64,000 nt of DNA from Xylocopa sonorina (lineage: Eukaryota > Arthropoda > Insecta > Hymenoptera > Apidae), in the NCBI RefSeq assembly GCF_050948175.1, contig NC_135200.1:2914001-2978000 (forward strand), given 5' to 3'. A program made the position numbers and the translations under genes. Below, piece after piece: positions 38,225 to 51,300 of the stretch. Each line of letters opens with the position of its first letter. The stretch's first letter is position 1. A model generated the notes under the pieces. That model was not told where the DNA came from. It saw only the letters and a list, made by a program, of their open reading frames with translations, and did no database searches.

Positions 38225-38590
38225 GAAGTATTCTACGTTAGAGACTCTGTACAATAAATCGTGAATATCGGTAACGAATATCGCATACAATAACTACCGC
38301 CACGTTCTACAAAAGACTTCTACTGTACAGATACATTTATCACTCTTGGGTCCCGCTCACATTAAAAGCTACCTCTGTAAGAAAGTGCAGCGTATATTTT
38401 TACACTATTTAACAAAATATTGTGCAAAGATTGAAATGTGTTTCATATCTTGACAAATGAAGATTCATTTCCGTAAGGAAGGGCATCGAACTTAATTTCT
38501 ACATTTTATATTATCGTGTTTATGGATTGTAACTTTGTAAATTCCAACAAGATCTACAGATGATAAATCCTGAGAACGTGCCTACAATCA

Positions 38591-39368
38591 GCAGGTTTAA
38601 TCGGTATCGTCCGAGTCTTCAATGTAGTGTGTGTAGTGCCGAGCAACTTTTGTACCGTGAAACATATCGTTCTGTATACTGGATAGCTACCGATTAAGAT
38701 CAACTATCTGGTTTCAAGTTTTAAACTTATATTTCACTTCTAATTTACAATATATACAAGTATCTTAGGATTAAATATGTGCGTGGTTTGAAGTGCGATG
38801 TAGAATGATTTTGAGGGCGAAGATCTGTTTGATTATATAGAGTCGATTGGAGTCGTCGGGGGTGGTTGGACTGGTGGAAATGGAAGCTGTGGATCGGTGA
38901 TTGGTAAGTCCCTTGATGTGAAGGTGTGTCGAGATGATGAGTTGGATGGACGGAAAAGTATAGAGTGGGGAAAAAGTGGAAAGATGTTAAAAAGCGCGGG
39001 AAGGCAGAGAAACAGGAGAGGTAAAGGTGAGTAAAAGTCCGTAGAAAATTTATTGGAGATGTCCATGTAGTCGTAGTCTGGTTGAGTTATCTCGAGGGAT
39101 GCAAAAAATGAGGAGATGTACGACACGGTGCATGCTATTGAGACAAGTTAAGACCAGGAATTGCGAAGTATGCGTGAAGTCATGTACCATCTGAATTTGG
39201 CACCTAGATGGCAGAAAGAAAAATTAAGACCCTTCTTAAAAAAAGCAGTCATCCTGACCATGGCATAAATTTCGTAATGAAATATGGGATGAACTTTGAA
39301 ATCTATGGTTTTCGGGAACCGAACAGCTTTTATTAATAAAAAGACCTAGTAGACCTAGCAGACCTAAG
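38591..39368. mobile_element. Unclassified insertion in the D-E spacer
   Basis: The unit sequence that is continuous after copies A and C (GATAAATCCTGAGGACG, then later TTTCTCCACTTCTTC-like sequence) is separated here by about 780 bp of different composition, G-rich on the plus strand. The right edge ends in three 9-bp repeats of AGACCTAGN (39342-39368). A short-repeat tail occurs in some non-LTR retrotransposons. No terminal inverted repeats or clear ORF were found, so the class is unknown. Confidence 0.35.
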
Positions 39369-40356
39369 AAATTAGAATTTTCTGTTTAAAGTCTCCCCAA
39401 CGCTTCACCTTACATTCCGCGTAGATCGATCGTTGGCTCCTATCGGAAGGATACCATAATTTATTCGACGTATCTATGTTCTCTCTATCATGACATGTAA
39501 AGGAGTTGGAAAGGAACGATGGCGAATTCGCTCACACGAGCAAATAATAATGTAAGCAATTTATTTAAATTTACGTAATCAATATCACATGTATGCATAT
39601 AAAAATAGGGAGAGTAAACCACATTTGTGGAGTTTAAGTATTATATATTAATACATATAAACGATATGTCTGAATGCGCAGATATAATTGAATGTACTGT
39701 GTAGGATATTTATTAATTAAGGAGAATTACAAGATTTTGTAAATGGTTAGATAGTTCTTTTCAACTGAGGTAGTACTCTAAAGACGGATGACGAACAACT
39801 GACTCGTCGTTTTAAAACATTTATGCGAAAAACTGTTTCATTTCGCACATTCGCTCTTGCTCGTAGTCTAGAATATTCTACAGACATAAGAACATTTGAA
39901 ACCCTAATTATTGATTAACTATTAATAAAGATAACTTAATTATCCTTCAATTGTATATAAATATGCATTGGAAAAATGCAGACAAATTTCTTGCTTTGAT
40001 GTTTATGTTTATGTTTATTTTATTATTCTGATCAAATGTTCTTGATACAGGTAATTGTTTTCAACTTCAATTTTCAACGCTTTTGGCAAAGGAAGGAAAC
40101 CTTATTTCATTTTACTCCTCACTAGATGACAATCATTTCCAATCCCGATAAAAGGGAAAAATTACTTGACGATTTGCGTCAGCATACCGCTAGGCATTCA
40201 ATTCTCGTGCGAATGTCTATTTTTCTCCTCTTCCATTGAGAAACGAGGAAGAAAGACATTGATATGTTTACTTAAATTAATAGAAATGCCAATGATAATC
40301 CCATTATGATCATTTAGCACAGCTTTTTTTAGAGGTATGGTGGATACTCCTAAATA

Positions 40357-40579
40357 CAGTAGACTCCTGCGTAACGCGACTTTCTATAAAACGGTGAACT
40401 TGAAATGATTGTTTTTAACGCCATCTCTCGTACAAATAATCAAACTTTAATCTACTCCGATTGAACAGTACATTGTACCCTTCATCATTGTCAGCAGCTT
40501 CTGTTTTTCTTCGCGACCATTAGAAAAATTCCTACGCAATGCGATTTCCTATAACGTGAATCCATAAAACACACTACTG
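40357..40579. mobile_element. pogo/Tigger-like MITE
   Basis: The element begins CAGTAG after TA and ends CTACTG. Subterminal blocks CTCCTGCGTAACGCGACTT and TTCCTACGCAATGCGATTT are near-direct repeats, each followed by a CTATAA block. Repeats of this CGCGATTTCTATAA type are typical of pogo-like elements. At 223 bp it is non-coding. Only one TA flank is clear. Confidence 0.4.
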
Positions 40580-41833
40580 TGTACTCTACACAGTTTCCAC
40601 CTCAGCTTGATAGTCAGCGTCCCAAACAACCACGTTGTTCAATTCGTTACATAACATTCTAAACGTATTACCACAAATTGGTCAAGTATCTAAAAAGTAA
40701 ACAATGCACCACTGTATATATATTATTTGCAAATACATCGAATCATTATTGTTAAACGCAAGAACTTTCGAAGCGTTCAAATGCTTGAGAGATGTCCTAG
40801 AAAACTAACTGTGGGCTACATCTTTGGAAAAATAAAAAATAAAGGTAATTGTATGAAATACTTTACTTATAATAATAATAATAATTTTATTTCTTCCTAC
40901 TCTTGACACCGCTTCAATCGTAACACTGCTGGGCGCCCGGCTGTACCCCCGACACCCAGTGCACTCTTTCCATTTATTCCCTCTCTACGTTTTGGCACGA
41001 CGGTCCGTCCGGTCAGACAGAATTAATTGCCGATCAGTGCGCGCGTTAAGATAATGTACTCTGATCGAGATTATCCGCACGTGTCAATTGACGACAGTTT
41101 CAATCGAGGCAAGTTATTTCATTCATCAACTTTGTGATAATTGGATGGTAATGTAGGTCAAGATCAACGATATTCGTAATTATGGCATTATAACATTGAC
41201 GCAAAAAGATTTCTTTTTAGACATATCTATCTATTCTTCTATACATCAATGCGTCGAAAATGCAAATATTAAGCAATAATTTTCATCGTATCATCCTTTA
41301 AGATTACGTTCTATGCTCGAACGCATATTTTACTTTTATTTTGTGAAACTACGAACCGAATGAAGACAAGCATCTTTTATTCCTGGCAAACATTCTCATT
41401 ATTGCTACAGATAGATACTTAATGCTGGTATTGCTTATATAGATGTTAGCAACCGATCGCACACAAGTTTTATCTACTCGCCGTGAAATTTGTCCCGTCA
41501 TCCAGAAGTAGAGAGCTATCGGAAATTAAAGGTATCGTGCTGCTATAGAGTTCGTATTGCCTGAGAACGTACACATGCAGATCTACACTTCCTGCTTTCA
41601 TATAACAGCATTTAAGTCTCAGCATTTATTTTCAGGCAAAAATTTTCATTCATACAAAATTAATATCATGCAAAGTTCCAGTAACTTTGATTGAAGATAT
41701 TAGAATGATAATACGGTAACAGAAAATTGATAAAGTCTACCATCCGCTTAAATATTACTTGACCTATACTTAATCCATTCCCATGAATATTCCAAATATG
41801 TGCATGACTATGCATACACGTATTGGCTAAGCA

Positions 41834-41841
41834 TATATAAA
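41834..41841 (+). promoter_or_regulatory. TATA box of elongase copy E
   Basis: TATATAAA within GCATATATAAAGTA lies 70 bp before the ATG. Confidence 0.6.
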
Positions 41842-41903
41842 GTAGAGAATGCCTAGTAAGTGTCTGCAATTGTTCGCCGTAAACGTGAAAGAGAGGAAGC
41901 ATC

Positions 41904-43509
41904 ATGTCTTTAATAAAATTATATAACTATTTCAACAACGAAGTAGCTGGTAAGTGAGAAAATTAGGGTACAAGCTCGTTCAGGAATATTTCTACAGTGA
42001 TTTGAAACTCGTACAAAAATTATACAGATCCAAGAACAAATGACTGGTTTATCGTAAGATCACCTGTGCCCGTCCTTCTTATCACATTCTCGTATTTATA
42101 CTTCGTCTTACGATGTGGACCCAGATTCATGAAAGACAGAACTCCGTACAAGTTGAAAGGATTCATCAGATGCTACAATATTTTTCAAATTATGTCAAAC
42201 GCGTGGGCAGTGTATGCCATACTAGAAGCTGGATGGTACGACGACTACTTCCTGTATTGCGTGCACGAAGAAAAATTCCTAAGGACACCACAGACCTATA
42301 AGGTACGATTGGAAGTTTATTGAAACGAATAGTGTGTCCAAGAAGTGTAGCGATGCTATGATTCCAACGATCAACGTGAAAGTTATTGTTAACGTGTCAT
42401 TAAGTGATCGCAGTCTTTCTGCACGTACTATTTCAGTGGCAATCGAATACTCTGATCAGACTCATCGTCACTTAATGTCATTCATATAAAAGTCAAGGAT
42501 AATATGTTTGCGATCCCCGTGTATAGCAATTGGACAATACAAACGTGATAAAAAAAGATCCAAATCGTCAGCAAAATAAATCATTCGACCTATCTGCGTG
42601 ATTTACCCATGTGATGAATAAAAATTAATTTGTTTCAAGTCATTAATATCATGTGCTACAAATTATATTGTGAAATGAAAATTAATTTGTTTCAGTTCAC
42701 TATTATCACGTGGTACTTACTGTATTTGAAAATAATCGATTACATCGAGACTGGCTTATTCGTCCTCAGGAAGAAGAACAATCAAATTTCATTCTTACAC
42801 TTGTTTCATCATGTATCGACTGTTATATTCGGTTGGTTATGTATCAAATACTTCATCAGTGGTATGGGCATGACGGTTCCTTTAGTTAATAGTGTGATAC
42901 ATGTGATAATGTACACGTATTATTTGCTTTCGTCGTTTGGTCCGTCTATGCAGAAACTGACAGCACCGATAAAACCTTTCATCACCATTGCACAAATGGT
43001 AAGTACAAGATTGTGGAAATCGCATTAAGACGCATGCGACATTCTCATTTGAACATTTTACTAAAAGTAAATATCAAGAAATTATCGCAACGTTCTCACA
43101 GTTTTCTTTAATCGAATATTGATTAACATATAAATTGAACATAATAGACGTTAACAGAAGAATGTAACTGAGCATAATAAACGGAATCCGACAGTTTCAA
43201 CAGGATAAATAAATAAATTGAAAAGGCTTAGCATAGATCGAACTCTTCAATCAGACAATGAATATAGTGTTTTCTCTACACACAATGCAACACAATTTAC
43301 TCGACGAACTTTTAATATGTTAATTATATTCTTTCTGTTAACAGGTGCAATTTGTGTTTTTGAGCATGCACGCGGTGCGAGCTTACATTCCTGGCTGTCC
43401 TGGACAAGAGATTAATGCTGGCATTCTAATCGTCCTCCTTATAATCAATTTCATCCTATTTTATGACTTTTATCACAAATCTTATGTGAAGAAACAGAAA
43501 CAAAAGTGA
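41904..43509 (+). CDS. ELO-family very-long-chain fatty acid elongase, copy E
   Basis: Exons are 41904-41949, 42028-42302, 42696-42998 and 43345-43509, giving 262 residues. The histidine box is HLFHH, and flanking motifs (LRKKNNQIS, HVIMYTYYLLSSFGP) are intact. The C terminus ends KKQKQK, fitting a KxKxx ER retrieval pattern. Exons 1-2 closely match copy C. The stretch just after the histidine box (FGWLCIKYFISGMGM) instead resembles copy A (FSWLCMKYFISGVGM). Exon 4 has diverged near its start (FLSMHAVRAYIP where other copies have a TYSIQAYIP-like sequence). A degraded duplicate of the start of exon 3 precedes the real acceptor (about 42631-42675). By motifs it is an active elongase; substrate unknown. 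Confidence 0.9.
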
Positions 43510-46500
43510 TAATTGGAAGTATACTATGTTAGAGCGTATTTAGAAATAACTTCGTATAACAAATTAATTTATAGATACCTTTATTAGGTTGATGCGTACG
43601 AATAGTGAGATTCTCTTTAATGATGGTAAAGATCAGAATATTTTTAAGGCAGTCATCTGTATATCAAAGTCTCGTTGGGAAAAGTGTATTGACGGAAATT
43701 GAGGATATTTTGATTAAATAAACAGCTTTTGATATTGACAATAAACAAATGATAAGCAACAAGAATATATTTTACATTTCGCGCGATTGTCGCTAGGAAT
43801 AACTATCATAGTTACTTAACTGACTTTGGAAACAATCACTACCAAATAGTGACAGAATCATCTATTTTTCTATACTATTAAAATATCGATGGATGCCATT
43901 GTATATTAGGTTTGAAAGTATAATTCAAAGTTTAAATAAAAAAGCGGAATGCAACGTATTATTATATTTTAAATTGTAAAGTGACTTGAATAAATATTAA
44001 GCCGTTAGCGAGAATTTACGAATCCTTTAACTGTTCTTTGAAATACCGATTTAGTCGGACAAGGTGTAAAAAGAACGACTTTATCGAGGAATTGGAAAAC
44101 AGATTAATGACCAATATTATTTAAGGATTGAAATGTGTTTCATTTTCCTATAAAGATTCGTTTCCCTGGAAGAAGGAATTAAAAGTTAATTTCCACGTCC
44201 GATATTGATCGCTTACGCGATCAAGTCCGTTTGCAGCAACTGTTCGTACGATCGTGATTACAGATCGAATAAACGACATTACTGACTACTAAATCAAAAA
44301 ATAAGCATATTCTACCTATTACGATATCTAAGAAGAACGTGAAAAATTAGTATAAGTGGGAGACGGAATATTACTATTTTTCATTATCAGAATATTTCCT
44401 TTTCATTTAATGAATAATATTTTAAAATATCTTGGCGTTCCGAACTATCGCGAAATGCAATCTTACTTAATGTTATGCGTATTTTTGTGAGGATAGACAC
44501 GATTATAAAAACAATGGAAAAACTTCACGGCAAAGTCTATCAAAGCATTACACTTTACATACTCTAGTTCGTTAGCTATAAATAACTGCTTAGTTCACAC
44601 GAGTTTCTGACTTGGGCATAGTACGTACTTACAATTAGTAGGTAACTCACGGTGCATAACTGCATAAGCATCGTGCAGTGATAGAATGAACGCACGCAAA
44701 CCGTTAATTCAGCAGTTACTCTCGCGGAAAAGTCAAGCGTACCAATGTATGTATGCTCTTATATTATTCATCAGTCTAAACGATAAGAAGAAGCGAAAAA
44801 ATGGAGTCGAATAACAAATCAGTGAGCTGCTGAGTTTCAGATTAAATTTGACCGAATAATCAACGGTTCGACGATAGGCTTCCCGTTGTGAATATAAGTA
44901 CAAAGTGTACGTTACACTTTGTATTAAACGTTTCAACGACGATGCCGCCTACGCGGCAACAATGCTACCTTCATACTGGCTAGAAACACTTGTGCACATG
45001 TCGCCCATAAGCAGTGAACGTGTTAACAGAATTGATTGCCCGTAATAATGCATCCAGAGAACGCGGCTCTCCCTTAAATTGTGTGCGAACCGTTCGAAAC
45101 GCGTGGAACGCCGCCTGTAACTTTCCACGAATAGCGAACGATAAAGTGTTTACAAAAACTAGCACGAAACAGATACGGTGAACTGTAAAAAGATACGTGA
45201 CACCAAGCGTACCCGCTGTATTTTCAAGCTTCATTTTCTCCAAAGCAGCACTCTCGATAAAACCCACAACTAATTTTTCTCCAACGTTATCAATAATATT
45301 ATTTCGCTTAACTCCAAGAGTTCTACAAAACAGGAAACACTAATCGAACGAGACGGAAATAGTACCATTTCGCTACGATCGATCAACGATCTTGGCGTAA
45401 AACTCATCGAACCGCGTAATGCCCAGAAGAACAGTTCCTAATGCGTTCCTTGATAAATACAACGATAAAACCAGAAATGTTTCATGAACGTTTCCTCTCT
45501 CGCGTACGATTAACTCCCTACGCGCTTTCTTTCTCGCGCTAAAACGAACAGATTAGACGTAATGACCGTTTTGAGAAGAAATCGTCCCACGGGAGAACGC
45601 GCGATTTGTCTTGCACAATCGCGAGGGCACGTAGCCGCCTGTGCGACGGTACAGCACGAAAGAGAGAAACCACCTGTTGCGGGCCGCCTGTTGCCGGTTC
45701 ATTCCGCAACCGGGCAACGGACGTGAATAATCCGCCGCCTTGCACAAAAATAATCGGTGATCTACCTCCTTTCACGTGCGTTGCGCGTTGCTTTTAATCG
45801 CACGGTGGAACAAATGAATGAATCTACGCCGCAGATGATGCACCTTTACGTAACCTCTAATTAAGAATGAAGTAGCGTGTACTTTACGCGGTAACGTCTT
45901 CTCCTGGTCTTAATGTAGCTTCGTTTAGTCGAATCTTGTCATGGTACAGACTGTGTCAGTAAATCTATTGCGCCGTATAACATTTTAAGGCGAAAACGTG
46001 GTATAGGAATGGTAATACAATGTCATCTAAGGATAGAGTCACACGGTCTATATTGAAATGTCGCGCAATCAACCTCATCGTAGCGTGACCGCTCCTAAAT
46101 ATGTATACATATAAAACGATGTAAAGCTACGACGCATGTTGTTAGCTATGACGCCCATCGTTTCGACGCTCGTGTGACCCTACTTAAGGATGGATCGCAT
46201 AGGGTCACTCTATTGGAAGACGATTGTCGTTCTGAAGGATATGCGATTCTGTTAGTGTCACACAGCACGACAAAATCACTGGCGTAGTCTGTACAAGAGA
46301 ATTCAGACGGATTTACTTATTAGGTCCACCGAATGATAGCATGTGGGCTGTAAGAGTAGAGAATTGGTGGGAGATATATCCCTACTTAAAACTATGAATA
46401 TATTTATCTCTCGTACTACCGCGACCAGGATTTTCAAATATATAGCAAAAAATTCTGTTTTTTTTTTATACAAAATGATCTTTAAAGTTAATTTTTATCC

Positions 46501-48135
46501 ATTATCTTCCTATTTACGCAATTTCCCATCATTCTACTCTCATGATATACATTCTTAGTCAAATCTAGAAAAAAGCTATCGATCAAAGGAAGCATTGATA
46601 ATAATCGATACATTATCGAGGTTACTTCAATACTACTAACTATACAACCTGTAAGAGTAATAACTTTAACAGAGTTAAGTGAATGATTACATTATCTATA
46701 ATGTAATCATACTGTGGAAAAGTTAAACAATTTAACAAGTTCTGCACAACACCTTCTGATATGTAAATGTCGCTGATACAACACATATACCGTGTTTAAC
46801 GGACAATGAAGCGGTACTTGACACAAATCAGCCACTTACCAAATCAATTAGCTAGGAATCAAAATTGATCGCCTATCCGGAATTTATGATTTACCAACGC
46901 GTTACACGCAACATTTGAAAGCAGTTTATAAAAATCTCACTAAAAACGAAACGTAACAGTCTCGAATATGGAAGTCACACGATCAACACCCTGGCTGCGT
47001 TTACAGTTTTTCATTAACTCACGCATACTCGACCACGGTTATAGAAAGTAGCCCACATTATAAGTCTCGCCATTAACAGACGATTTGTATGCAAACCCGC
47101 GCTGTTTTCTACCGATGAAAATTACGGTAATGATACGAGTCTCTGTCGATATCTAGAGCGTAGACGAGGAGAGGGATTTCTGGAATTAATCGTAAATAAT
47201 GAGACTTCCTGTTTGGTGTAATATTCACGACAGATCATAACAGGGTCGACCAGTATCGACTAAGTAGAACAGTAACCCTTTTCTTCTGCTATCACTACCA
47301 TTACTATTTTTACCGAATCGTCACGTGGACATCAAAAAGATCGACAGAAAAATGATTTCTTAGACTCGTGAAATGTACTAAATGTAAAAATTATCCACAT
47401 TAATCACAGCTCGTCACTGAACTAGAACAATCTATGAAATCTCTCAAGAGGTTAAGGTGTTTGCGCATAACTTTTCATTAGCGCATTCATTAATTGCACG
47501 ATACCAGAAAAATAATCGCTGGTCATTATCATTTCTATTTAATGATCGAACCGTAGAAAAATATTTCCGTACATGTATGCATGTACATCTTTCGTGACTT
47601 ACGTTCCATCCGAAGAGATTAGTAATGCTAATGTAAATCGAAAACCGAGAAATTCGCATGTGTTATGATCGGACACACCAGTTACTCTTTTTCTTTTTAA
47701 TGCGATTGCGGAAGAAACAGACGCATCGAAAACGATGAAAGCGTGATAGAATTTCCAGTACAGATATATCAGTGGGATTATTAATCACAATTAGTAATAA
47801 CAGAAGTAATTTCATATTCAGAGAAAGATTGTTAATCTGGAACTCCTTCTATTTAATAGAGTCAAAGCACGTACGATAGAATTCCAAGAATATCAAAAAT
47901 TATGTCACTTCGATGGACAATATTTGATAAAATATACTAACCACCAATTATTTATAATTTATCTTAAACAATAACTACTTATATAGGAATCTTCAAAATA
48001 CTACACGTATCGGAAATTACTGAAAAACTGGCTTTACACCGTTTATATAGACACGAGCTGAACGTATCGTCACGATCGAAACTAAAGCGCATTGTTTAAG
48101 CGGACGGTAGAAAGTGAAATAGAAAAAGTACGAAC
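43510..48135. other. Remainder of the host intron between elongase E and the start exon
   Basis: AT-rich sequence with no gene recognised. The duplicated unit decays after about 44200 (block with GATATTGATCGCTTACGCGATC). A GC-richer patch at about 45540-45790 has overlapping short frames in several registers but no protein-like features. Confidence 0.5.
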
Positions 48136-48376
48136 CATTAGTCCGTAGATCCTCGTGCGTCGGTTGAAAATGGGAACGATGCTGCAGCTGAAACCCGTAC
48201 GCCGGAAGCCACGGATTCGGTCCGTTCACCAGATCCATATCCGCGTGCTCGACGATGGTCGATGGCTCGTCGTCGTCCTCGTCCTCGACGTCGAGCTTCG
48301 GCGATGACATGACCGGCGTTACCGTCGCGGTGACCGTGGTCGTCATCGTGCTCGCGTTCAGCTCCTCCGTACTCAT
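48136..48376 (-). CDS. Probable first coding exon of the large minus-strand gene
   Basis: The minus-strand ATG at 48376-48374 opens 80 codons plus one base. Thr/Ser-rich sequence after the start is followed by an acidic run (DVEDEDDDEP) and a more ordered segment (NPWLPAYGFQLQHRSHF). The exon is taken to end at AATG|GTTCGT, because the leftover G joins the two bases of exon 23352-23513 to give GAC. That donor is a poor match to consensus, so the link across 24.6 kb is a hypothesis. An alternative GT three bases downstream would break the phase. The pyrimidine-rich stretch and AG directly before the ATG could be an acceptor from an upstream leader exon. Confidence 0.55.
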
Positions 48377-51300
48377 CTCCGAACGGAGGAGAGAGAGACG
48401 TGGCCAGCTGTGTTCGGTGACTGCCAGTCATTAACCGCTTCGCCGAACTGTGAACGTTCTTTCCGCGTTTCCTCGCCGGCCCTCATACTCTGCCCTCGAA
48501 CCCTTCCGGCCAGAAAGTCTTCGTTTTCTGCAACAGTGAATATACGGACTTCAACTCTTACCCGCACCCTTTCTGCGCAGTACGCTGCAATGTTTCCAAA
48601 GCATTAGAGGAAATTACTTAATTCGGAGAAGTGTACTTTTTCTCTAAATCAATTTAATCAGCTGAAGAGCGATCATTAGCCTAATTCTCGAAGAAATTGT
48701 TGTTATACCGACGAAATATTGGTTTAGTTCCGAAGACTGTCCCGATTTAATAGAGTTTTTAAATGTAATTCATTATTTATGATAACAGAGAAATATTTTC
48801 CTAACCCTTAACTGTATCTATGTAGTGTTATTCGTTTCTTTAAATGGAAAACTTGAACACCACGCAGGTGATTTCTCACCTCGTATGTTAAATATTTCTA
48901 TTAAAACATTTTTTTTCGAGATTCGTTAAGTCGTTTAAGCGCTCTGGAATTGAGAATTACCACAAGGCGGTTAAAAAAACAGTTACCTATCTTTAGTATT
49001 CAGAGTGACGATTGGGTGTAAAAATAGAATCGAAATTCACATTTAAATTGACACGTAACGTTGTATGCTCTCCCTGGTATAAGCCCAAATTCCACATCAC
49101 AAATTCACTTGATCGAAAGGAACAAAGGATACGGCGAAAAAGGAAATTGCGACCAAGGAATTACGTAACACGGAAGATGCACGATCTGTTAAGACTGCGA
49201 AGAGGCGTTTGCGTGCGCAGAATCAAAATGATCGCGAAGATTGCCAGAAATTTATGAACCATAGCGGTTCACGGAACTTTCGATAGTTCTATCGTTTTCT
49301 ATGCGGCAATTGGATGGTCGACAATATTATGGTAAATGAACGGCGCGCTTTACACGAGAAACTTAATGCCCTTTAGACGAATCGTTAGATGGGAGCAAGC
49401 AGCAGGTACGCGACGCGTATAATTTCAATGACGCAATTTTCTGCCTTACAGTAAATAACGCTACGGCGCGGAATTGTTTGTTCTCATTACCGTGGTTAAT
49501 AGACCAGACGTTTTGAAGAAACGACCGAGATGAGGCCGTTACTTGGAAAAAAGTCTACAAACGATGTACGTTTTCTGTGGCATTAATGGTTTCTTTTTTA
49601 AATTGTTTTCGAATACCATTCCTGTGGTTTGCTTCTTCACGGTTGATTATTCTGTTGATTATTACCTACATAATTTAATGCGTGTTTTAAGTCTGGTATG
49701 ATATGATATTCAATTAATATCTTAGAGATAAAGTAGGCGAGACATTATAGAGACCAAAATGATGCTATTTGTGCGTAAAATTTATTGAAAATTGTATGAA
49801 GAAACGAATTCAATGCGATACTAGATTGTCTTTCAGGATCATTGAAACAATTTAATCAGGAAATATAATGTACCAATAGAAATAAGAATAGTATGAGTGG
49901 TTTGATACAGGGTTACGTAAATCATGTGTCATCCTAAGTTACTCCGCATGATCTATCTCATTGTCTTCCTTACCTAATAAGTTATCGATCAAATATAACA
50001 CGATAAAAATATGTGACACTTTTTCAAATAAATTAAAGTAAATAAACGAAAACTTGCAAGTAAATGAATCATACTGTCAACGCATTTCCATCCACTACAT
50101 AGAAACTAGAAAATAAGCAATTACTACAACTAAATATTCAAACACCATAAACTTCCTATAATTAAATAGTACCTCCTCTTGTATGTAATTACAAAAGCCA
50201 CCGACACCAAGCACCAAATTGAAAAGAGTATACGTCAATGCTTTTCGCAGCTACTGTATCGACTATTACGTAAAATCAACATTCCAACTACTACAACAAA
50301 CTGCACAGTGCACTTAAGTCGCAACATCCCGTACAACTAATTTCAAACGTATACGTTACTCCGATTCGATCGCATCCACGATAGTCACCCCTCGACAGCG
50401 ACCGGACCGTGAAACAATTTTCCCTCATGCCTCCCACCGTTCATTGAAAACAAGTTCTCACCGTTTTAATTGAAAAAAGAGCAAAAGAGAAGAATACGTT
50501 ACTCGCGCGGGAAAGGAATCGCGTGGGTGTTACGATTCACTTCGCGAACGTGTGTTGTAAACCACCGCACGAAACCGCAAAAGAATCCGTTGGTATACAG
50601 TATATATATAGACGCAGGATGTCGCGCAGATGAAACGTCGAAAGATCTACCTTGCTGCGCGCGGTGTAACGTTGAGTGCACCGTCGCGAATCCCAGATTC
50701 AAATAACGCGGCGGGATTCCCCGCGTGCGCCGAACTCACGCATGCGTAAAGCCGTCTACGCACTTGAACTAAAACGCGGACTGCGAGCAATCTGTGGCGC
50801 CACAATTCTATTCCTTATGAAACATTCATTGTTTTCACGTAAGTATTCGCGTTGAACGGTGCAATATACGACGGTACGTATCGTTTGGGAATCTTAGCAA
50901 CAGGTTTAACGATCGATCTGTTTTCCTACTCTCGACCATTTTACAATTACATTAATTGTTATTGGATACAATCAATATCATTTTTTCTTTTTTATCTTTT
51001 CTACTTTCGTTAACCATAACAGCAGAGATTAGTGTAATTTCGTTGAGGTCTATGGTGAAATTAATGACGGAAATAATGGAAATAAACAGGTTCGTTGCTA
51101 AGTGCGCACTATTTCAACAGGCAAACAGTTTTCTTGCATTATACAAGTGACAACGACAAAAATATGGCGCCGTAAATGTTTTATCATTTGCCGTTCTTTT
51201 TCGGGCCGTGAATCACTCACGACGTTTCCTGCGGCCTGAAGTAGGCTGACCAGATTTCTGATTTCCAAATTCGGAACGAGTGCCTGGAGCCAGGACCGAA

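Larger units (their letters stand above)
38225..41903. other. Spacer between elongase copies D and E
   Basis: This is the longest spacer of the array. Duplicated unit sequence is broken near 38591-39368 by an unrelated purine-biased insertion. It resumes with the block around CTCCTATCGGAAGGA (near 39437), and later contains a pogo-like MITE (40357-40579). No gene was recognised; a 97-codon minus-strand frame at 38833-39126 is Pro-rich and unsupported. Confidence 0.55.
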
